Positions 12,110-25,700 of a DNA stretch of 39,085 bases are shown in pieces. Both the position numbers and the translations under genes were made by a program. The notes below the pieces were generated by a model that was not told the DNA's origin, made no database searches, and saw nothing but the letters and a program-made list of their open reading frames with translations. The stretch's first letter is position 1; every line of letters starts with the position of its first letter. Origin of the DNA: Saccoglossus kowalevskii (Eukaryota; Hemichordata; Enteropneusta; Harrimaniidae); the NCBI RefSeq assembly GCF_000003605.2, contig NW_003128863.1, positions 279,327-318,411 of the forward strand, read 5' to 3'.

Positions 12110-13887
12110 GCCCAGAACCATAAACTGATAAATATAACTGCCGTTAACCGCATCTATTATTACGTGTGACATCCCCCAAGGACAATAAAGAAGACAAATC
12201 AGTTCAATACGTTAAAAAATTATATGAACAGTGTTATTTTACAAGCTCCGGTCATACAGTATTGTCTTGAGTGGGTCAATAGTTGTCGAAAACACAAAGC
12301 CCGTTAACAATTGAACAACTAGATTAAATTAAACACAATTACCTAATGGCATATTAGATTGTGAAGATGTGAAATGTCTTTCATTCCGTTTTACCCGTGT
12401 CAATGGCAGAGTCAATGCCTAACAATCAGACCAATCAGAGAGAGGTTTATTTGTTGACACGTTTTTTTTGACGTATCAAAATCATTCTTGTATATATGCT
12501 TCGACTCGACTGCGATGACGCAATGACGTGTTTGTTAAATCTCAGACTGGTTGTCTGAGGTTAAATCTTCTAGTACATGTACGTTGAACACGGACATGTG
12601 CATATGTCATTGAACTGTGTGGAATACCACAATCTAGATGTTATCCGGCATACTACAGGTAGATAACTCATCGTATATTGGTTTGATTCATAACACATAT
12701 TGCATAATATGTACAAGACGTTCAGCGTGGGCACATATGTGAATATTGTTCTGACAGCTATATCCGCCGTGGGAATCTCGCTCTGTTAAACAAAATGCGT
12801 CGGCATCCTATAGGTTAAAATGTTAAATTGAACTGTTGTTTCCTTCACAATAGAGGACTCATGTCATTATATGAACTTGGGCCACTTTGAAAGGGACAGC
12901 TTTGTACCACGCTATACATAGAATGATTTGTTTGTACACTGCCGTGGCCAAATCGAATCACTCACTGATTTTCGACTTCTTGTTAAAAACCGCAAATCCG
13001 ATTGCTGGTATTACATGTAGACCTCTCTCAGATTTGTTCATTTTGTGATGATATCTTTAATACTCTAATGTTGGTGAATATGTTTGTCATTTTTGGTGAA
13101 AAGTGATATTTTCGAAATCTTGTTGAAAACAGCAAGTCTGATTGCGTTGATACTATACATATTGTTTTTTTTTTTTAATGACATTTTCAGTTTTTAATTG
13201 AAATGTGCATTGCTAACAGCGGAGCTATCTCAGCCGACTGGCTGCTTGTTTAAGTATAGTATGATCGTTTTTCAGTCATTTAAAAATACTAAAACTAGAA
13301 TTTTCAGACAAAATTTAGAAAATTTGTCACACGATTAGTTTCGTATAAATGTTTTTTTTTTATAGTTTGAGTTATTTAAAATGATACTAAATATAATACA
13401 CTACTTTAAAACTGAACTGATATTACACAACATAAATAAACCATCAAAATCATAGCGTCGTAGATATATGGTCAAATTGCAATTGCAAATATAGTGATGA
13501 TTTGGCCTATAGTTTTCATCTTTGTGAAACCAGTGTCATATTGAAACACGTATACAAGCCTTATATATCTCAGATGTAAAATCATATTGCATATTTTTAA
13601 TTTGCATAATTGGTCGACTGTCGTCCATATATTATTACACTTTTGGTCAAATACAATTTTAGGCACTGTATTAGAAAACAAAACTTATTTGTAATGTTCC
13701 TCATTAAATATTAATATCAAAAAAGGTTTAATCTTTGATCTTACAATATAGACTAGTTGTTGGACCCCCAGGAATTGCTATGGAAACAACCAATATATTC
13801 GTTTATTTCAGTGCACGTACTACAGCGAGTAGACAAATCAAAAGTGTAGATGACCGGAAACGTGTGTGTATAAAACCCAGTGAGAAG
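12110..13887. other. Upstream region of gene 2
   Basis: AT-rich DNA with no recognised gene. It should contain the gene 2 promoter and 5' UTR. A possible 5' UTR splice acceptor (TTTATTTCAG) ends at 13810. I do not identify a TATA box or start site with confidence. Confidence 0.4.
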
Positions 13888-15788
13888 ATGAAACAAAAGA
13901 AATCACCGTGTAGAACAGCATGGACGTGCAAGGCAATGGCAATGCTTAGTTATCTATTGGTGTTCTGTGCTGCAGTGATATCGTATGCTCATGTTTACAC
14001 CATTCCTACGTACACACGAAACTACTTAATTAAAACAAGAGCAGCACTTACGTGAGTACTATATTTTTGATCAGGGAATACATTTATGAATACATTTTTC
14101 AACGGGGGGGGGGGGGGGGTCCGGACCCCTAGAGCCACCACTGATGATAAAGCGGATTATATTAGCAAGCAACACATAGTTTGAGGAGGCACTAACATAT
14201 ACACTCCCTTTATATTAGGTCACCGAAAATGGATTGTAAAGTTCTTGAAGCGACGAACCATACTTCCCCGAGTTTACCTTTTGTAGACGAGGAGATTGAG
14301 ACTGGTGAGAAACCGATGGAAAAGCTGCCTGTTATAGTCAAACATAATATTCGACTCCGGCGTGTTAAGAAACGTCGGTGAGTGAATTATACATCAACAT
14401 CGGGGTTCATGTAAAATACAAGACAGTAAATACGGAATGGATAGATTTGTGATACTGAATGTGGCGTACCCATGATCTATGTTGTGAGTACACCGTTCTA
14501 AAAATATCGCAATCTAGCGACGAAACGCTTATGTGGCACACAGTTCGTCCCATGGTGCCGTTCGGCTATTATATCTACTATAAATATCTCAAGAACGCCT
14601 TACATTGATCCCAAGGACGACCTTTCTAAGAATCCTTTCCCCCCATCATGGTAGCATTTCGTCAATAGAGGACGCAATGGGAAGGTTTAAAGCTCAGTAT
14701 TCATACCTACTACTGTTTCTAGATTGATTGTTTTGTAAGTTTCCTGTCCCTGTTACGTTTTAATCGGCAGGAAACAAAAGAAGAAGAAACCAACTTTACA
14801 AGAATTACAAGAAAACCTAATACACACAGTCTCCGAACTACAAGAATGGCATTCAAACATCACACGATTACGGGAAATAAGGTAAGTCCGAGATATTGTA
14901 GTCGCCATTATGGTAATGGTACCACCGAAGGATCTGCAAATATGCGGCACGAACATGACTGAAGCAGAAAAGTTTATACACATTCACGTTCACAGGAGCC
15001 TGAGATAATGTTGTTCGGCAACCTACTTTATTTCCCGAAAATATTCTAATTTTGATAAATCAATGCACAAAACAAACGGAATCACGACTATGATAGGTTC
15101 ATATTTCCGTTACCGATCTGTGTATCTTACATGGGGGGACAGTGCTTGTCCCAGGGTCCGTTCTTTTTGATTATCGGCTTATTCGTAACACTTGTTATTG
15201 TGGTCATGTGTAAATCACGTGTATGGTGTTTATATAGATGGGCGTGGTGTTTTTTAGTACACTTCAAAGGGTATCAGACAGTTCTCTGAGAGCTACCATT
15301 CTGTACTAGTGTCTGTCACGTCTGTCAAGACCAAAACATTTTTTTTAATTTTTTTTTTCCAGAAATAATATTATTCAGGACAACGGGACATCCTTACTTT
15401 TCACACAGGAGAACACTGCTATTGGCGAAAAATACTACAGTACATACTTCACCCGAGAAGTTGTAATAGATAGCGCAAAGAGGAGTTTATTTCCCGAAGT
15501 AAGTGCTTTCATGGGTGTTGTGCAGTGAGTGTTTTCTTTGGATTTGTAGCTACAGATATTTAATAGATTGCGTTCTCTAGTGACGAAGAGATTGTAATGT
15601 CCGAATGACGCAGTGTGTTGGCAATGTTGTTCAAATACTAGTAGTGAACTCCGTCATGTTTGGCGTTGTAACAGAGCAATGAAACAGATGATATTAAATA
15701 AATTGCCCGATTGCAACATGATTGCCTACTGACGGTTAACAATATGGTGACAACTGTCTGAATGTGAATACTCGGAGGGCCCAGGATC

Positions 15789-15873
<85 letters not shown>

Positions 15874-18800
15874 GATGTTAATTTGTATGCAAATTAGTTA
15901 ATCTAAATTTACTAGTAGTTGAAATACACAAACTATGCGTAAACTACACGTATGACAAAACTTGGATGTTGCATTTTTCGTGGACATTCAAAAATCCATA
16001 TTTCACAATACCCCGAAACGGCGTTCAAATTATCACAAAGCGCCATACATATTAGTACCGTATAAATACTGCAGTACACGGTGACACGGTGGTTAGAGCT
16101 GGGGTCGAAGTATAATCAAACTATCCAACACAATTATTACAGTGAAATGATGAACTTTTTCTGTAGTCGTGAAGTCACGCACACTGCTACGACTCGCCAG
16201 GGCTCGACGTGTTGCGATGAAATGACTCGAGTCGGGCGTGTCAAGGCGGACAGTGGGTTGATGACGTACTCTTGGGTATCACGTGATATAGCAACCCGCA
16301 AATAGCTGATTTTTTAATGACTTCTTTGCTTAAATTTTGTTCGGTAGGTGTCACCCTTTTCAAGCAGCGCCCCGGTGAAAACCTGTGCTATAGTTGGCAA
16401 TAGTGGTATCCTACACAACAGTAACTGTGGAACCGAAATAGATAGCCACGATATGGTCATCAGGTAAATCGTCTAAAATTTCCCTTTGGAGGTGTCAATT
16501 AAAAAGCGACGTATTCATAATTTAAAAAAAAAATAGACAACAAATTAAATTATCTACGAATGTCATTCATATTTGGGGAACACTGAAAATAAATACTTCT
16601 CATCATTCAAACATGACACGCGATACTATTCGTTTGATGATAAATCAAAACCACTATTACGCATGCTCAGTGCACACTAAAACAACCAGCGCACATGCGT
16701 ATTCGAGAATTTCACTTGTTTCATCGAACGAGTACTAGAACAAATTCATTTCTTGCAGTTATTTTCTTATGACTTGTCGACAATCTCAACATTTCATTTC
16801 ATTTTTCACCTCCCATATTTACAAAGTTTGAATGCAACTTTAAGGGCAGGCCCGGCCTTTGCTCAGCAAACCCGACAAAATACAAGATACTGTTTGAAAT
16901 GTTTAAATCGCGCGTATGTCGTCAGTATACTAATATGGTTTGTTCATAGCGTAATTATAACAATTTTGTAAATCTATTGTTTGTTTTGTCACATGTCAGG
17001 TCAAACCTTCCACCAATTAAGAAGTACGTGAAAGATGCCGGTAAAAAAACCAGCATAACCAGTCTTAGTCCGAGTGTGCCTATCGCGAGGTAAATAGCAA
17101 TGTGATATAAAGCCTGCATTGTTTGAGTGGATTGTATTTTTTTTATTAGAAAATATATGTCTGATAATGAATTATATACTACAGTTGTTTGTCGTGGACG
17201 AGGGGTCACATGCTATAGGGTGTGTTAGTGCTGGTGTATGACAAAAGCAATATTAAGGTTGTAGTGTTGAGTGAAAGGTCAAACTTTTTATTTGGTTTGG
17301 ATCAAAGTATGGATTGGCGTAAACATCGCACTCGAACATTTCAGTTGTTTTCATGGAGACACTATGTTTTATATGTATATCACGCTCCAATGTACCCGTG
17401 TTTTGATAAACTGTAGTACTGCTTTCATATAAAGAGCGCCATCTAGTGTCCTGTTGCACAAAAAGGTGAAATAAAGTTCACCAAAACCGCTGATAGTGTT
17501 CTGATCGGAAATTTACCATCAATATAACTTAATGTTCCTCAGAAATTGACAATATTCTAAGCAACGTGCGACTGCAAATAACAGTCGTTGTCTTGAACGT
17601 TTCCTACTTCAATCTACGCAATTTTTGATGGGAAGTACATTTTATTATTTTACGACAAAGTGACAGAAAATAACACTATTTAGATATTTATTGATAAAAT
17701 GCGAAAACAAATTGTTTCTCCCTTCAATATCCGTCTGTGATAACAGTATAATAGGTGTACAATGTATTATTGGCAGTATTCATCACGTTTTAACTCTCAT
17801 TCACAGGTCCCGTCCATCAAGATTTCTCAAAGCACTGAAGGAATACAGCGGATATATATTATGGGTACCAAATAGCAGTCGAATGCATTCCACTGACATT
17901 GCGTTTAATGTGACCCGATTAATACAGGAACACACCGATCTAACTGTATTGCATGCAAATGCTGTACACTTCGACAAAGTGAAGAAATACTGGAAACTTA
18001 TAAAGAACATGTCAACAGGTAGATACAAAACGAATACGTGTTTTAATCTATGACATCGTTTAGATTTGTTTTGTGTTATGGAAAATGCTAACGGTTCTAC
18101 ATAAATAATGCATTATATCATGGCAATGTTTTAATTGCCCGGATAAGCCGTTCAGATTGGTCGAGAGTGTGTGCAAGTCCTGGTAAAACACACCACGGTT
18201 TGTCGTGTTCAGTTCCAGGGCCAATTTTTACTTTACCTCGGTTGCATTTAGGCTCTGGGTGCTGTATCACATTGGTTTATGAAGCTTTAAAGTTATTTCC
18301 ATATCTCAGAATTACATTTAAAATTAAGACGGTATACAGTAATATACTGGTAATATACCACCGCCGAAGTCGGGAACTCGCCCAGTCCACTCTGTACGGG
18401 GTATTTTTGTAAGCTGTAATCAATTGTTTTTATTTTCGTAATAATGTAATTTAAATGAAAAAAAAGTAAATTCATAGACACGGGCAAGGTGTAAAACGTA
18501 ATCAGTTATTTTATTCTTCCGTAATTTGAATAAAGATCTTATTTTTGTAAGCGTATAAGATATTTTCCCCATTAAAAATGTTGTACTGAGTACGCAATTT
18601 GCCAATTTTGATTCTTGAACACAAATTATAAAAATGTAAAATGTAATTAGGAATTTGCTTTATCTGTAAAGTGTAAAACCTATTTTTTTTACTGTAAATG
18701 TAACTTTCATTTTATTTCCTGCAATAGCGTAAAATGCTTTTCTTTATCCTTGTAATCTGTACCGGCCAGCCGCCCATGTCCCCCCCCCCTCCGTACATAC

Positions 18801-19370
18801 ATCGGCCCACGCTCATGTTTTTACGCCATGGTTTACCCGCATTTGGCGGTGGTTTATTGCCTCATTTTGCCTCGGAACTATATCACCCATGTGGGATAAT
18901 CTGACAAAAATGTCTGCGCATCTAGTACTATTTGCGGTGCTATCACTTGGTGCCAGCCAGTCCCGGTCGAACACAACACATAGAACGGACCAAGGAGCGC
19001 TTCTATCAGTGATTAAAACTTGGCAACTCTTTGACAAACTCACCCGCATGAGAGTGGATTTCTATCAACATTACAAATATATATCAACATCACAAATGCA
19101 TATAACGTACGCTTCTCTCTCTATTTGCATCCAGGCATAATGCTGATGTCATTGGGTGCGTGTTTTTGTGATGAACTTCATTTATATGGATTCTGGCCTT
19201 TTGAGATCAATTCGCGAGGAGAGCCCGTATCTATGCATTATACGAACGACTTTAGTTGGTCTACATTTCATCACACCCATGACTATCCATCGGAATTCGA
19301 CCTGCTCATAAAACTTCACTCTGAAGGCGTACTCAAACTACACGTTAATAGTTGTAATACCGATGCATAG
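13888..19370 (+). CDS. Gene 2: alpha-2,8-sialyltransferase (ST8Sia)-like, 407 aa
   Basis: Eight exons: 13888-14051, 14219-14377, 14771-14881, 15363-15498, 16348-16463, 17000-17089, 17807-18018, 19135-19370. All have GT/AG ends and phases 2,2,2,0,2,2,1. Residues 1-15 are a basic cytosolic tail; about 16-36 form a single membrane anchor (type II). The stem runs to about 190 and holds the basic patch [12 protein letters not shown]. Sialylmotif L starts at Cys203 ([20 protein letters not shown]), with its second Cys at 217. Motif S has Cys341 and LYGFWPF (346-352). Motif III is HYTND (364-368), and motif VS is HDYPSEF with His378 and Glu383. Cys403 near the C terminus is the expected partner of Cys217. 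Odd points: GNSG where the other copies have GNGG; LSPSV where they have NPSV; the 17807 exon is six codons shorter. Family role: a Golgi enzyme using CMP-sialic acid. Substrate is not predictable. Confidence 0.92.
14104..14119. repeat. Poly-G run (16 G) in intron 1 of gene 2
   Basis: Uninterrupted G homopolymer inside a 167 bp intron. Similar, shorter runs occur at 4018-4027 (G), 18780-18789 (C) and about 22165-22174 (C). The run length may be inexact in the assembly. Confidence 0.9.
15793..15870. repeat. (TA)n microsatellite in intron 4 of gene 2
   Basis: About 39 uninterrupted TA units, 295 bp after the donor of the 15363-15498 exon. Likely length-polymorphic. Confidence 0.95.
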
Positions 19371-19786
19371 GGTTGCTCAACCAATCAGAAGACTCCATTG
19401 AAGAGCGTTATGCAAATGTATCGACCTGCTTCCGGTTATCACCTAATTCGACTGACTGCGCTAGAGTGCCACGCGTGGTAATTTCCACGAAGGTAAACTG
19501 TCACGTGACCTGTATAACGACCGGAAGTCAGACCGACCGCCATTTTTTCAACATCGGAGCCACAGATGCCATTTCAAAAGAGAAACATAATTTACACAAC
19601 AGTCTGCTCTTATTACTTTCTCAGACCGCATTATTTGGTTTGTTATGTATGACGCAGTCTATGTCTTACACCAAATGTTATAATTCGCAATGGGACAGGA
19701 ATTGTAAACATTTACGTATATTCAGATGATATCGAGTTTTAACATCTTAGAGCGTCATCAAATCGAACTCAATCGAACTAGACACA

Positions 19787-19997
19787 TACTGTAAAATGAC
19801 TAATTTTCACTGGGTTTAAATTTCACTGATTTACCATTTCAGGCATATTCGGTGGGTTTTAAATTCACGGTTTCGTCATTTAGATATTGTGTTCTATGCT
19901 ACATTTTACATATTCACTGTGTTTTAATTTAGCGCATTTTCCAGTCAGCGAAATAAGCTAAATTAAAACCCAGTGAATAATTACTCCCTTTACAGTA
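19787..19997. mobile_element. Miniature inverted-repeat element, 211 bp
   Basis: Starts TACTGTAAAATGACTAATTT, TCACTGGGTTTAAATTT. The complement of its end starts TACTGTAAAGGGAGTAATTA, TTCACTGGGTTTTAATTT. Terminal inverted repeats are about 40-50 bp with mismatches. No coding capacity. The superfamily is not determined; a target duplication is not obvious. Confidence 0.75.
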
Positions 19998-20531
19998 CGT
20001 TTCTAATGTGGCCCATTTAATTCATGAGAATCGATCAAAACAAATCGAAAGATTTGTTGATAAACCGCATCTCTACCTTAACTTTATACATGTTATATGA
20101 GAATTCCAAACATCTGCCCATTCAAGGTACAATTATTGCAACCTATATTTATAGCAAATAAAGAAGAATATTTTATGTAAATAAAGTGGCTGTAATATTA
20201 CTCAATTTGTCAAATATGAAATGACAGTCTGTGCACGTAGCCATTGAATAAATTACGCCCTCTATTTTACTGTGTATAAGTGCTCGGATTCTTACTTGAG
20301 ATCGATTCAAACTTGATGTTTTCTGGAAACTAAATGGATTCAGAAATAAGAGATGAGCACTATATGGAAGAATTAAAACATGTAACCACGGTAACCATGA
20401 CATAGATCAAACATAATCAGAATGAATATAACATATGCCAGTTTGACGAACAAGGAATCGCTTCGTCTGCGGAACAACTTAAAATTGGTTCTTAGCAAAA
20501 GATAAACGTAAAGGTTGTTTACAATATTTTT

Positions 20532-20680
20532 CATCCCCTGCGCACGCGCGGGAATTGAGTCCCAAGCGACGATAACAACACACGCTAAAAACGCAAAGGC
20601 TCATGGGTAGACGCTTGTTTGTAAACAATGACACGCTATGGCCATCTGACGCATGCGCAGGTGACGACTCCTCTCTTTAA
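20532..20680. mobile_element. Miniature inverted-repeat element, second family, copy 1
   Basis: About 85-90 percent identical by eye to 33081-33232. Shared blocks are CGCACGCGCGG, CAAGCGACGATAACAACACA and GACGCATGCGCA followed by GTGACGACTC. The ends are imperfect inverted repeats (GCGCACGCGCGG against the complement of CGCATGCGCAGGTGAC). Confidence 0.75.
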
Positions 20681-20725
20681 CACACTAGGTTCAGTGGACG
20701 ACGAATATTTTCACGATGAAATTAA

Positions 20726-20835
20726 AGGGAGACGGTCGTCACGCTGCGTCCTGTTTGATATTGTATACAAAGTGTGTAAAATGCATTGTTTGTTTACATA
20801 AAATCGAACAAGCGCTGCTCGACGACCACCGCCCT
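20726..20835. mobile_element. TTAA-flanked miniature inverted-repeat element (110 bp)
   Basis: Left flank TTAA (20722-20725), right flank TTGA (one change). Ends AGGGAGACGGTCGTCACGCT and, on the complement, AGGGCGGTGGTCGTCGAGCA form the terminal inverted repeat. The centre GTGTAAAATGCATTGTTTGT matches the copy at 25925. Confidence 0.8.
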
Positions 20836-21589
20836 TTGATGAGACGTGGTGGACAACATGGAAAACATTGACAACGAAAATATTGATTTTACTTCAATGG
20901 TCAGAGTGTTTGGTATTGACGGGTTAACCAAGTATCATACAAATTAAACGTGGCAATGCTGCTGGGTTGGATGGCGTAGAGCCTGATATTGTTAAAGAAA
21001 TGTTGTGCAAACTACTAGTACTAGAACAATACTACAAATGGATACAAGATTTCAAAATTTGACAGATACAATGTAGTAGGAACTTGACAATACGGAAGCT
21101 GGTCGCGTTGCTGCTTGTGCAGACTTTAAAATCAGTCAGTTTAAATTACAGCCATATTCATCGTTAATCGTAAAGTGCGTGTTTTTTCATACATGGCAAA
21201 TACAAACTAATCTATTTCGATGTGGAAATCGGTCTGTACAAGCAAAATGCATGGCATAACGTCATCGCGAAGTTTAGTAGAAAGAGATTGTTAAACTTTG
21301 ACAAATCTTGACAACAATAGTAACAGTGTTAAATTTAGGAAGTGCGCCCCTGGAAGTAACTGTGAAATCACGACTTTTCCGATAAGCCCGCCCTCAAGCT
21401 ACGCGATTCTGTGACGTCAAACCACGTAAACGAATAGTTTTGAAATAGACTACTTTGGTTGTCTAGTTGTACATAATTTTGCACCAATGCCGAGCATGCA
21501 TTATATATTAAAGTTGCAGACGTAACGGAGCTCAATTATAACACCCACTGGTCGTCTCATGCGTATACCAATTATAGTAGCGTAGTGTT

Positions 21590-21716
21590 TCATGGGTCCG
21601 ATGGCAACCTATATACAGCGCCTGCACGGGACCCATAGCGACGTATACAACGCGTGTAAAATACATTGTTTATTTACATAAAATTCGAACACGCGCTACG
21701 CGACGACCAGCGCGCT
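21590..21716. mobile_element. Partial TTAA-family element, right end intact
   Basis: The right end ACGCGACGACCAGCGCGCT is followed by TTAA (21717-21720), and the interior GTGTAAAATACATTGTTTAT matches the 25925 copy. The left terminal repeat is too degraded to place, so the start is approximate. Confidence 0.6.
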
Positions 21717-22758
21717 TTAAATTATAACGACGTGTTGTTTACGGCATGTAGTGTCCATGCACCTAAAATTATCGCGACTGTGGTGAATTATGGAAGTTTG
21801 AAATTGCCGATTAATTAGTACATGTATTACTTTTTTTATTATCATCGGTACATTGATCACATACGTAAACTGAAGACAATTGTTATGACACCAAAGATTC
21901 ACGAATCCAAACTTTCCACATCTATTCAGGCCTTTGAACACTATTTAAGCTAAGCGATATATGAAGTATTGGTTAAACGATAGTAATATAAAATTGACTT
22001 GTTACGACATTTATTTTCGAGGAATACCATCACATCCATCTTCACTCAAACCTCCATTCTCAGCTAAACCTGCAAATCCTAGTAGTTTAGTTTTATACCT
22101 GGTTCTCCTGACAATGTACAAAATCCTCGATAGCCCGATAATCTTTCCCCTTCATCAATTCCTGCCCCCCCCCCCTACAAATTTAACATGCGCCAAAAAC
22201 CTGTTGCTTTCTTTTGTTTACATTCAAGTACCCACTCCATACTAACCCTACTAGCGGCTATAATACATATGAAAAAATCGTTCTGCGCTTCTGTTTGACT
22301 TGGGTATATAAAAACTGAATTCAACTGAATCGCATTTGTTTCAGTTTGTTTTATATAGGCAGAGTGAACAAGCAAGGCGTACGATCCCGTTCAAGTCGCT
22401 CTACTGAAGTAGCTATCGGGCGTGTTCTATGGAAGTGATAACTACTAGTAGTTTCGCGGGTTGTTCATTTCACGCTCTCCGGTTTTCAATTGAAGAGATA
22501 ATAAATTATGCTAGGCTCCATAAACATAAACGTCAGCGTGTGTCGTATATTGAAATGAACATAGGGTCACTGTATCGATCGGCAGTAGACTCAATTTGTT
22601 ATTTAGTTTATAGGTAATAAGAAAACTACTTGAAATGGAACGTACACTCAAGGACATTCACGGGGTACTGTACACGCATGCGTACTTTATGGAAAAAATA
22701 GGCGATTTTCACCCACGACCAAGATAGAATTCCGGCGTTAAGCGACATGTACTGATTG

Positions 22759-25700
22759 ATGGCGAGGCCGAGGCTGCTATGTAGAATCGACAGAATTAAG
22801 AAGGCCGCGTCTTTGCTGGCAGTGTGTCTGTTTGTCAGTGTTGTCTGCGTTGCGACTGTAACATACGCCCATGAATTCAACATCACAAGCTTCGCAGAAG
22901 TGAAGATGAAAACTACCCAATCGCATCGAACGTAAGTTCATTTTCAAACCTACGCGTTGTTTTTGGGTCGTTAGAGCGATGTTAATTTTCCTAATTGTCA
23001 ATCTAGTAACTGCGCATTTGTGGAGCTCTGAAATCGGGTAGCTATATTTAACAACATACCTTGCCATTATTAGTATATCTTAGACGTTATATCACAAATA
23101 TACGGTATACTAGAAATCCACACGTCCAGGTTGATTTGAAATATCAGCGTAGTTAGACGGATATTTTCATGACACGGCTACTGTATTACTGATTTACTTT
23201 GCACCCACCATGATATCACACAACAATGTGCGTTTCGTCACGGATACATTACAGCTACATTAATGCAGCTACATTAGCGAAGTGGTAAATATATTGATTC
23301 ATCACGTGTTTAATTAATTCATTTCACTTGTTTGAAATCAATATGTACATACGGCAGTAACCATAATTTGAGTTTTTACCAACATACTACGTTAGTATAG
23401 GAGTCGGTTATTTTAGAATTCATATAACAAACTAATCTGAGGCTTACAATGAACCGTAGTTTTATTTCACACAACGGTTGAGTTCACGTAGAATTGACTC
23501 CAACAAAGGCATTACAACAACAACCAGCTTAACATGTAAGAAAGACTGTAACTATAATGCAGGTATGTACCATATTGGACCAGCGCAAACGTATCCACAA
23601 TGTAGAAAGTAAAAACACCGCATATGATGCGTTAATGTTAGTCAGAATTCTCGGCCAATACACACATCTGTACGTGGTAGCTCACCACGGTGCGACGTCC
23701 ATCGTAATGTAATTATTACCAGAGACGTACCAATAATTCTTTAATGGGAAAGCTTAGAATAAAACAACGCAACATAATACAATTAGGAACTGGAGCCATA
23801 CGGACATTTGGATAAAAATAAATATAAAAAAAGACATTTGAACTAGAACAACAATCTGCCGATACATTACATCCCTGAATGGTGTCAGAGCATCCGTTAG
23901 TACCTTGCATGGTCAGAGTTACTTCAGCTCAAAGTAAACACTATTCAACACCAATTAATCTGATTCGACTCGGTCATCAGGCATCGTGGAGCGCCCGGCA
24001 TAATCTTAAAACCCGTGTCACCCGTAACAATTGTATGCTGGTACTTTGGAGACTTGAGTGACCTTAATCACACTGGTTTGTAATGTCAACTTGTCGAGTG
24101 CCAAGATAACACCTTTCTTTAAAACCAGACAACTTAATTCCGTGTGGCTGGTATATATTAACTACTTTCTCGGCAGTCTGTCCCAATTTCTGAGACGTTC
24201 CTGATCTAATACGTCAGCTGTATTTGTCCTATATAAGTGAAATGTGATTGGATATTTTCAATAGAATATATGTTAGTCTGATAAATTCGTTGCGTGTTCG
24301 GCTTATTGTTATTTACTCCCTGGATACATGTTTACCCCTAGCAACCAATAAACTTTCACCCTGTTCAGTGGATAGTAGCGACTGGATAACCTTCACAGCG
24401 GAAGTCGGATACCCAAACGAGTGACTTCTGGCAGTGTCGATATTTCACAGGGGCATGCTGGGATATAATTGAGCGTCACAGTGAAACATCACCACACATA
24501 AGTAGTGATATTAAACCGTGACATTCCTAAAGGGCTAGGCTGGGATTTCTTTCTGAGTTTTTGTCTCAAACGAGCCGAATGAGTGTTTATACGTCGTTTA
24601 ACTAGACAAAATATCGCAGTATACTCGCTATTAGGGGCTGGTTATTCCCTGAAAACATATATTTTGTCCTGTCACTTAACATTTCTATTATACGGACAAT
24701 AACAAGAATTATTGACGGAAATGCTGACGATATTATGGAGATGAAGAACTCATTTTAGTGCGCACTCAACATCCAACACACATAGTTTCCCGAGATACTA
24801 GTACATTTTTATTTCTCAGACGCCCTAACAAAATAGTGTTTTAGTATGCCATATATATATATACATGAAATAACGTATATTATCTTTCACCCAGGAATCA
24901 GCACTACGTGTCTGAAGACGGCGATACCATAAACCACGCATCCAGCTCGCATACCACAAACGTAAACGATACAATATGTTTGCATGACGGTGAAGAATTC
25001 ACGAGTAAAGTAAAATATAAAACATCCAGATTTGTGGTTACAAAGAAACGATATAGGTACACGCAACTCTATGATCACTTTGCTTGAGCTTTCACGCTAG
25101 AAACTCGGGTCTATTCTTCTGTGTAGTCCGTGACGCGAACGATTGGTATTCATAATCGCTAGTTGATAATCGGTTACTAACTACCACCGAAGGGTACGGC
25201 TGCAGGAATAATATAACAGGTATAATATTAACTTGAAGTGATCGGCATGAGGAATTGCACCCTTGTTAATCGTCACAAGAGAATTGAATTCCGGCACGTC
25301 GGCGAAGAAGCAGTAACAACTCGCCGACAGTGTCGAAATGATATTATTTTTATTTATTTATTTGTAGATATATTTATTTTGTTAAACATTTCATTCAACA
25401 GTATTGTTTTGCATGTTGTTTGTCCAATCGTTCTATAACAATGTTAGATAGAGATGAACGAATAAAATTGGAGCATTATTAGACTGTTAGACAATAATAA
25501 ACTATTAGAGGCGGTGGTTGTCGCGCAGCACGTGTTTGAATTTCATGCAAACAGCTTGAAACAACGTATAATAATTGCAGATTGCAAATGCAGATTGCAA
25601 ATGGTTTCTTTTTCGTATCTTATCATGATTTTACTCAAATTAACATGCATGGCAGCTCTGGTCATAATCTCCACTATCATGAAACCATTTCCGAGGTTTC

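Larger units (their letters stand above)
19371..22758. other. Intergenic between genes 2 and 3
   Basis: Contains the 3' UTR of gene 2, three inverted-repeat elements and part of a fourth (listed separately), then the upstream region of gene 3. AATAAA-type signals occur near 20155 and 20178 and may serve gene 2. The 118-codon open frame directly after the gene 2 stop has no family signature. No other gene was recognised. Confidence 0.5.

Noticed and set aside
16081..16120. tRNA-like sequence (GGTGGTTAGAGCTGG)
   Set aside because: No proper B box or acceptor stem pairing; at most a decayed SINE.
19373..19729. 118-codon open frame directly after gene 2
   Set aside because: Different frame from gene 2, no motif, lies in the expected 3' UTR.
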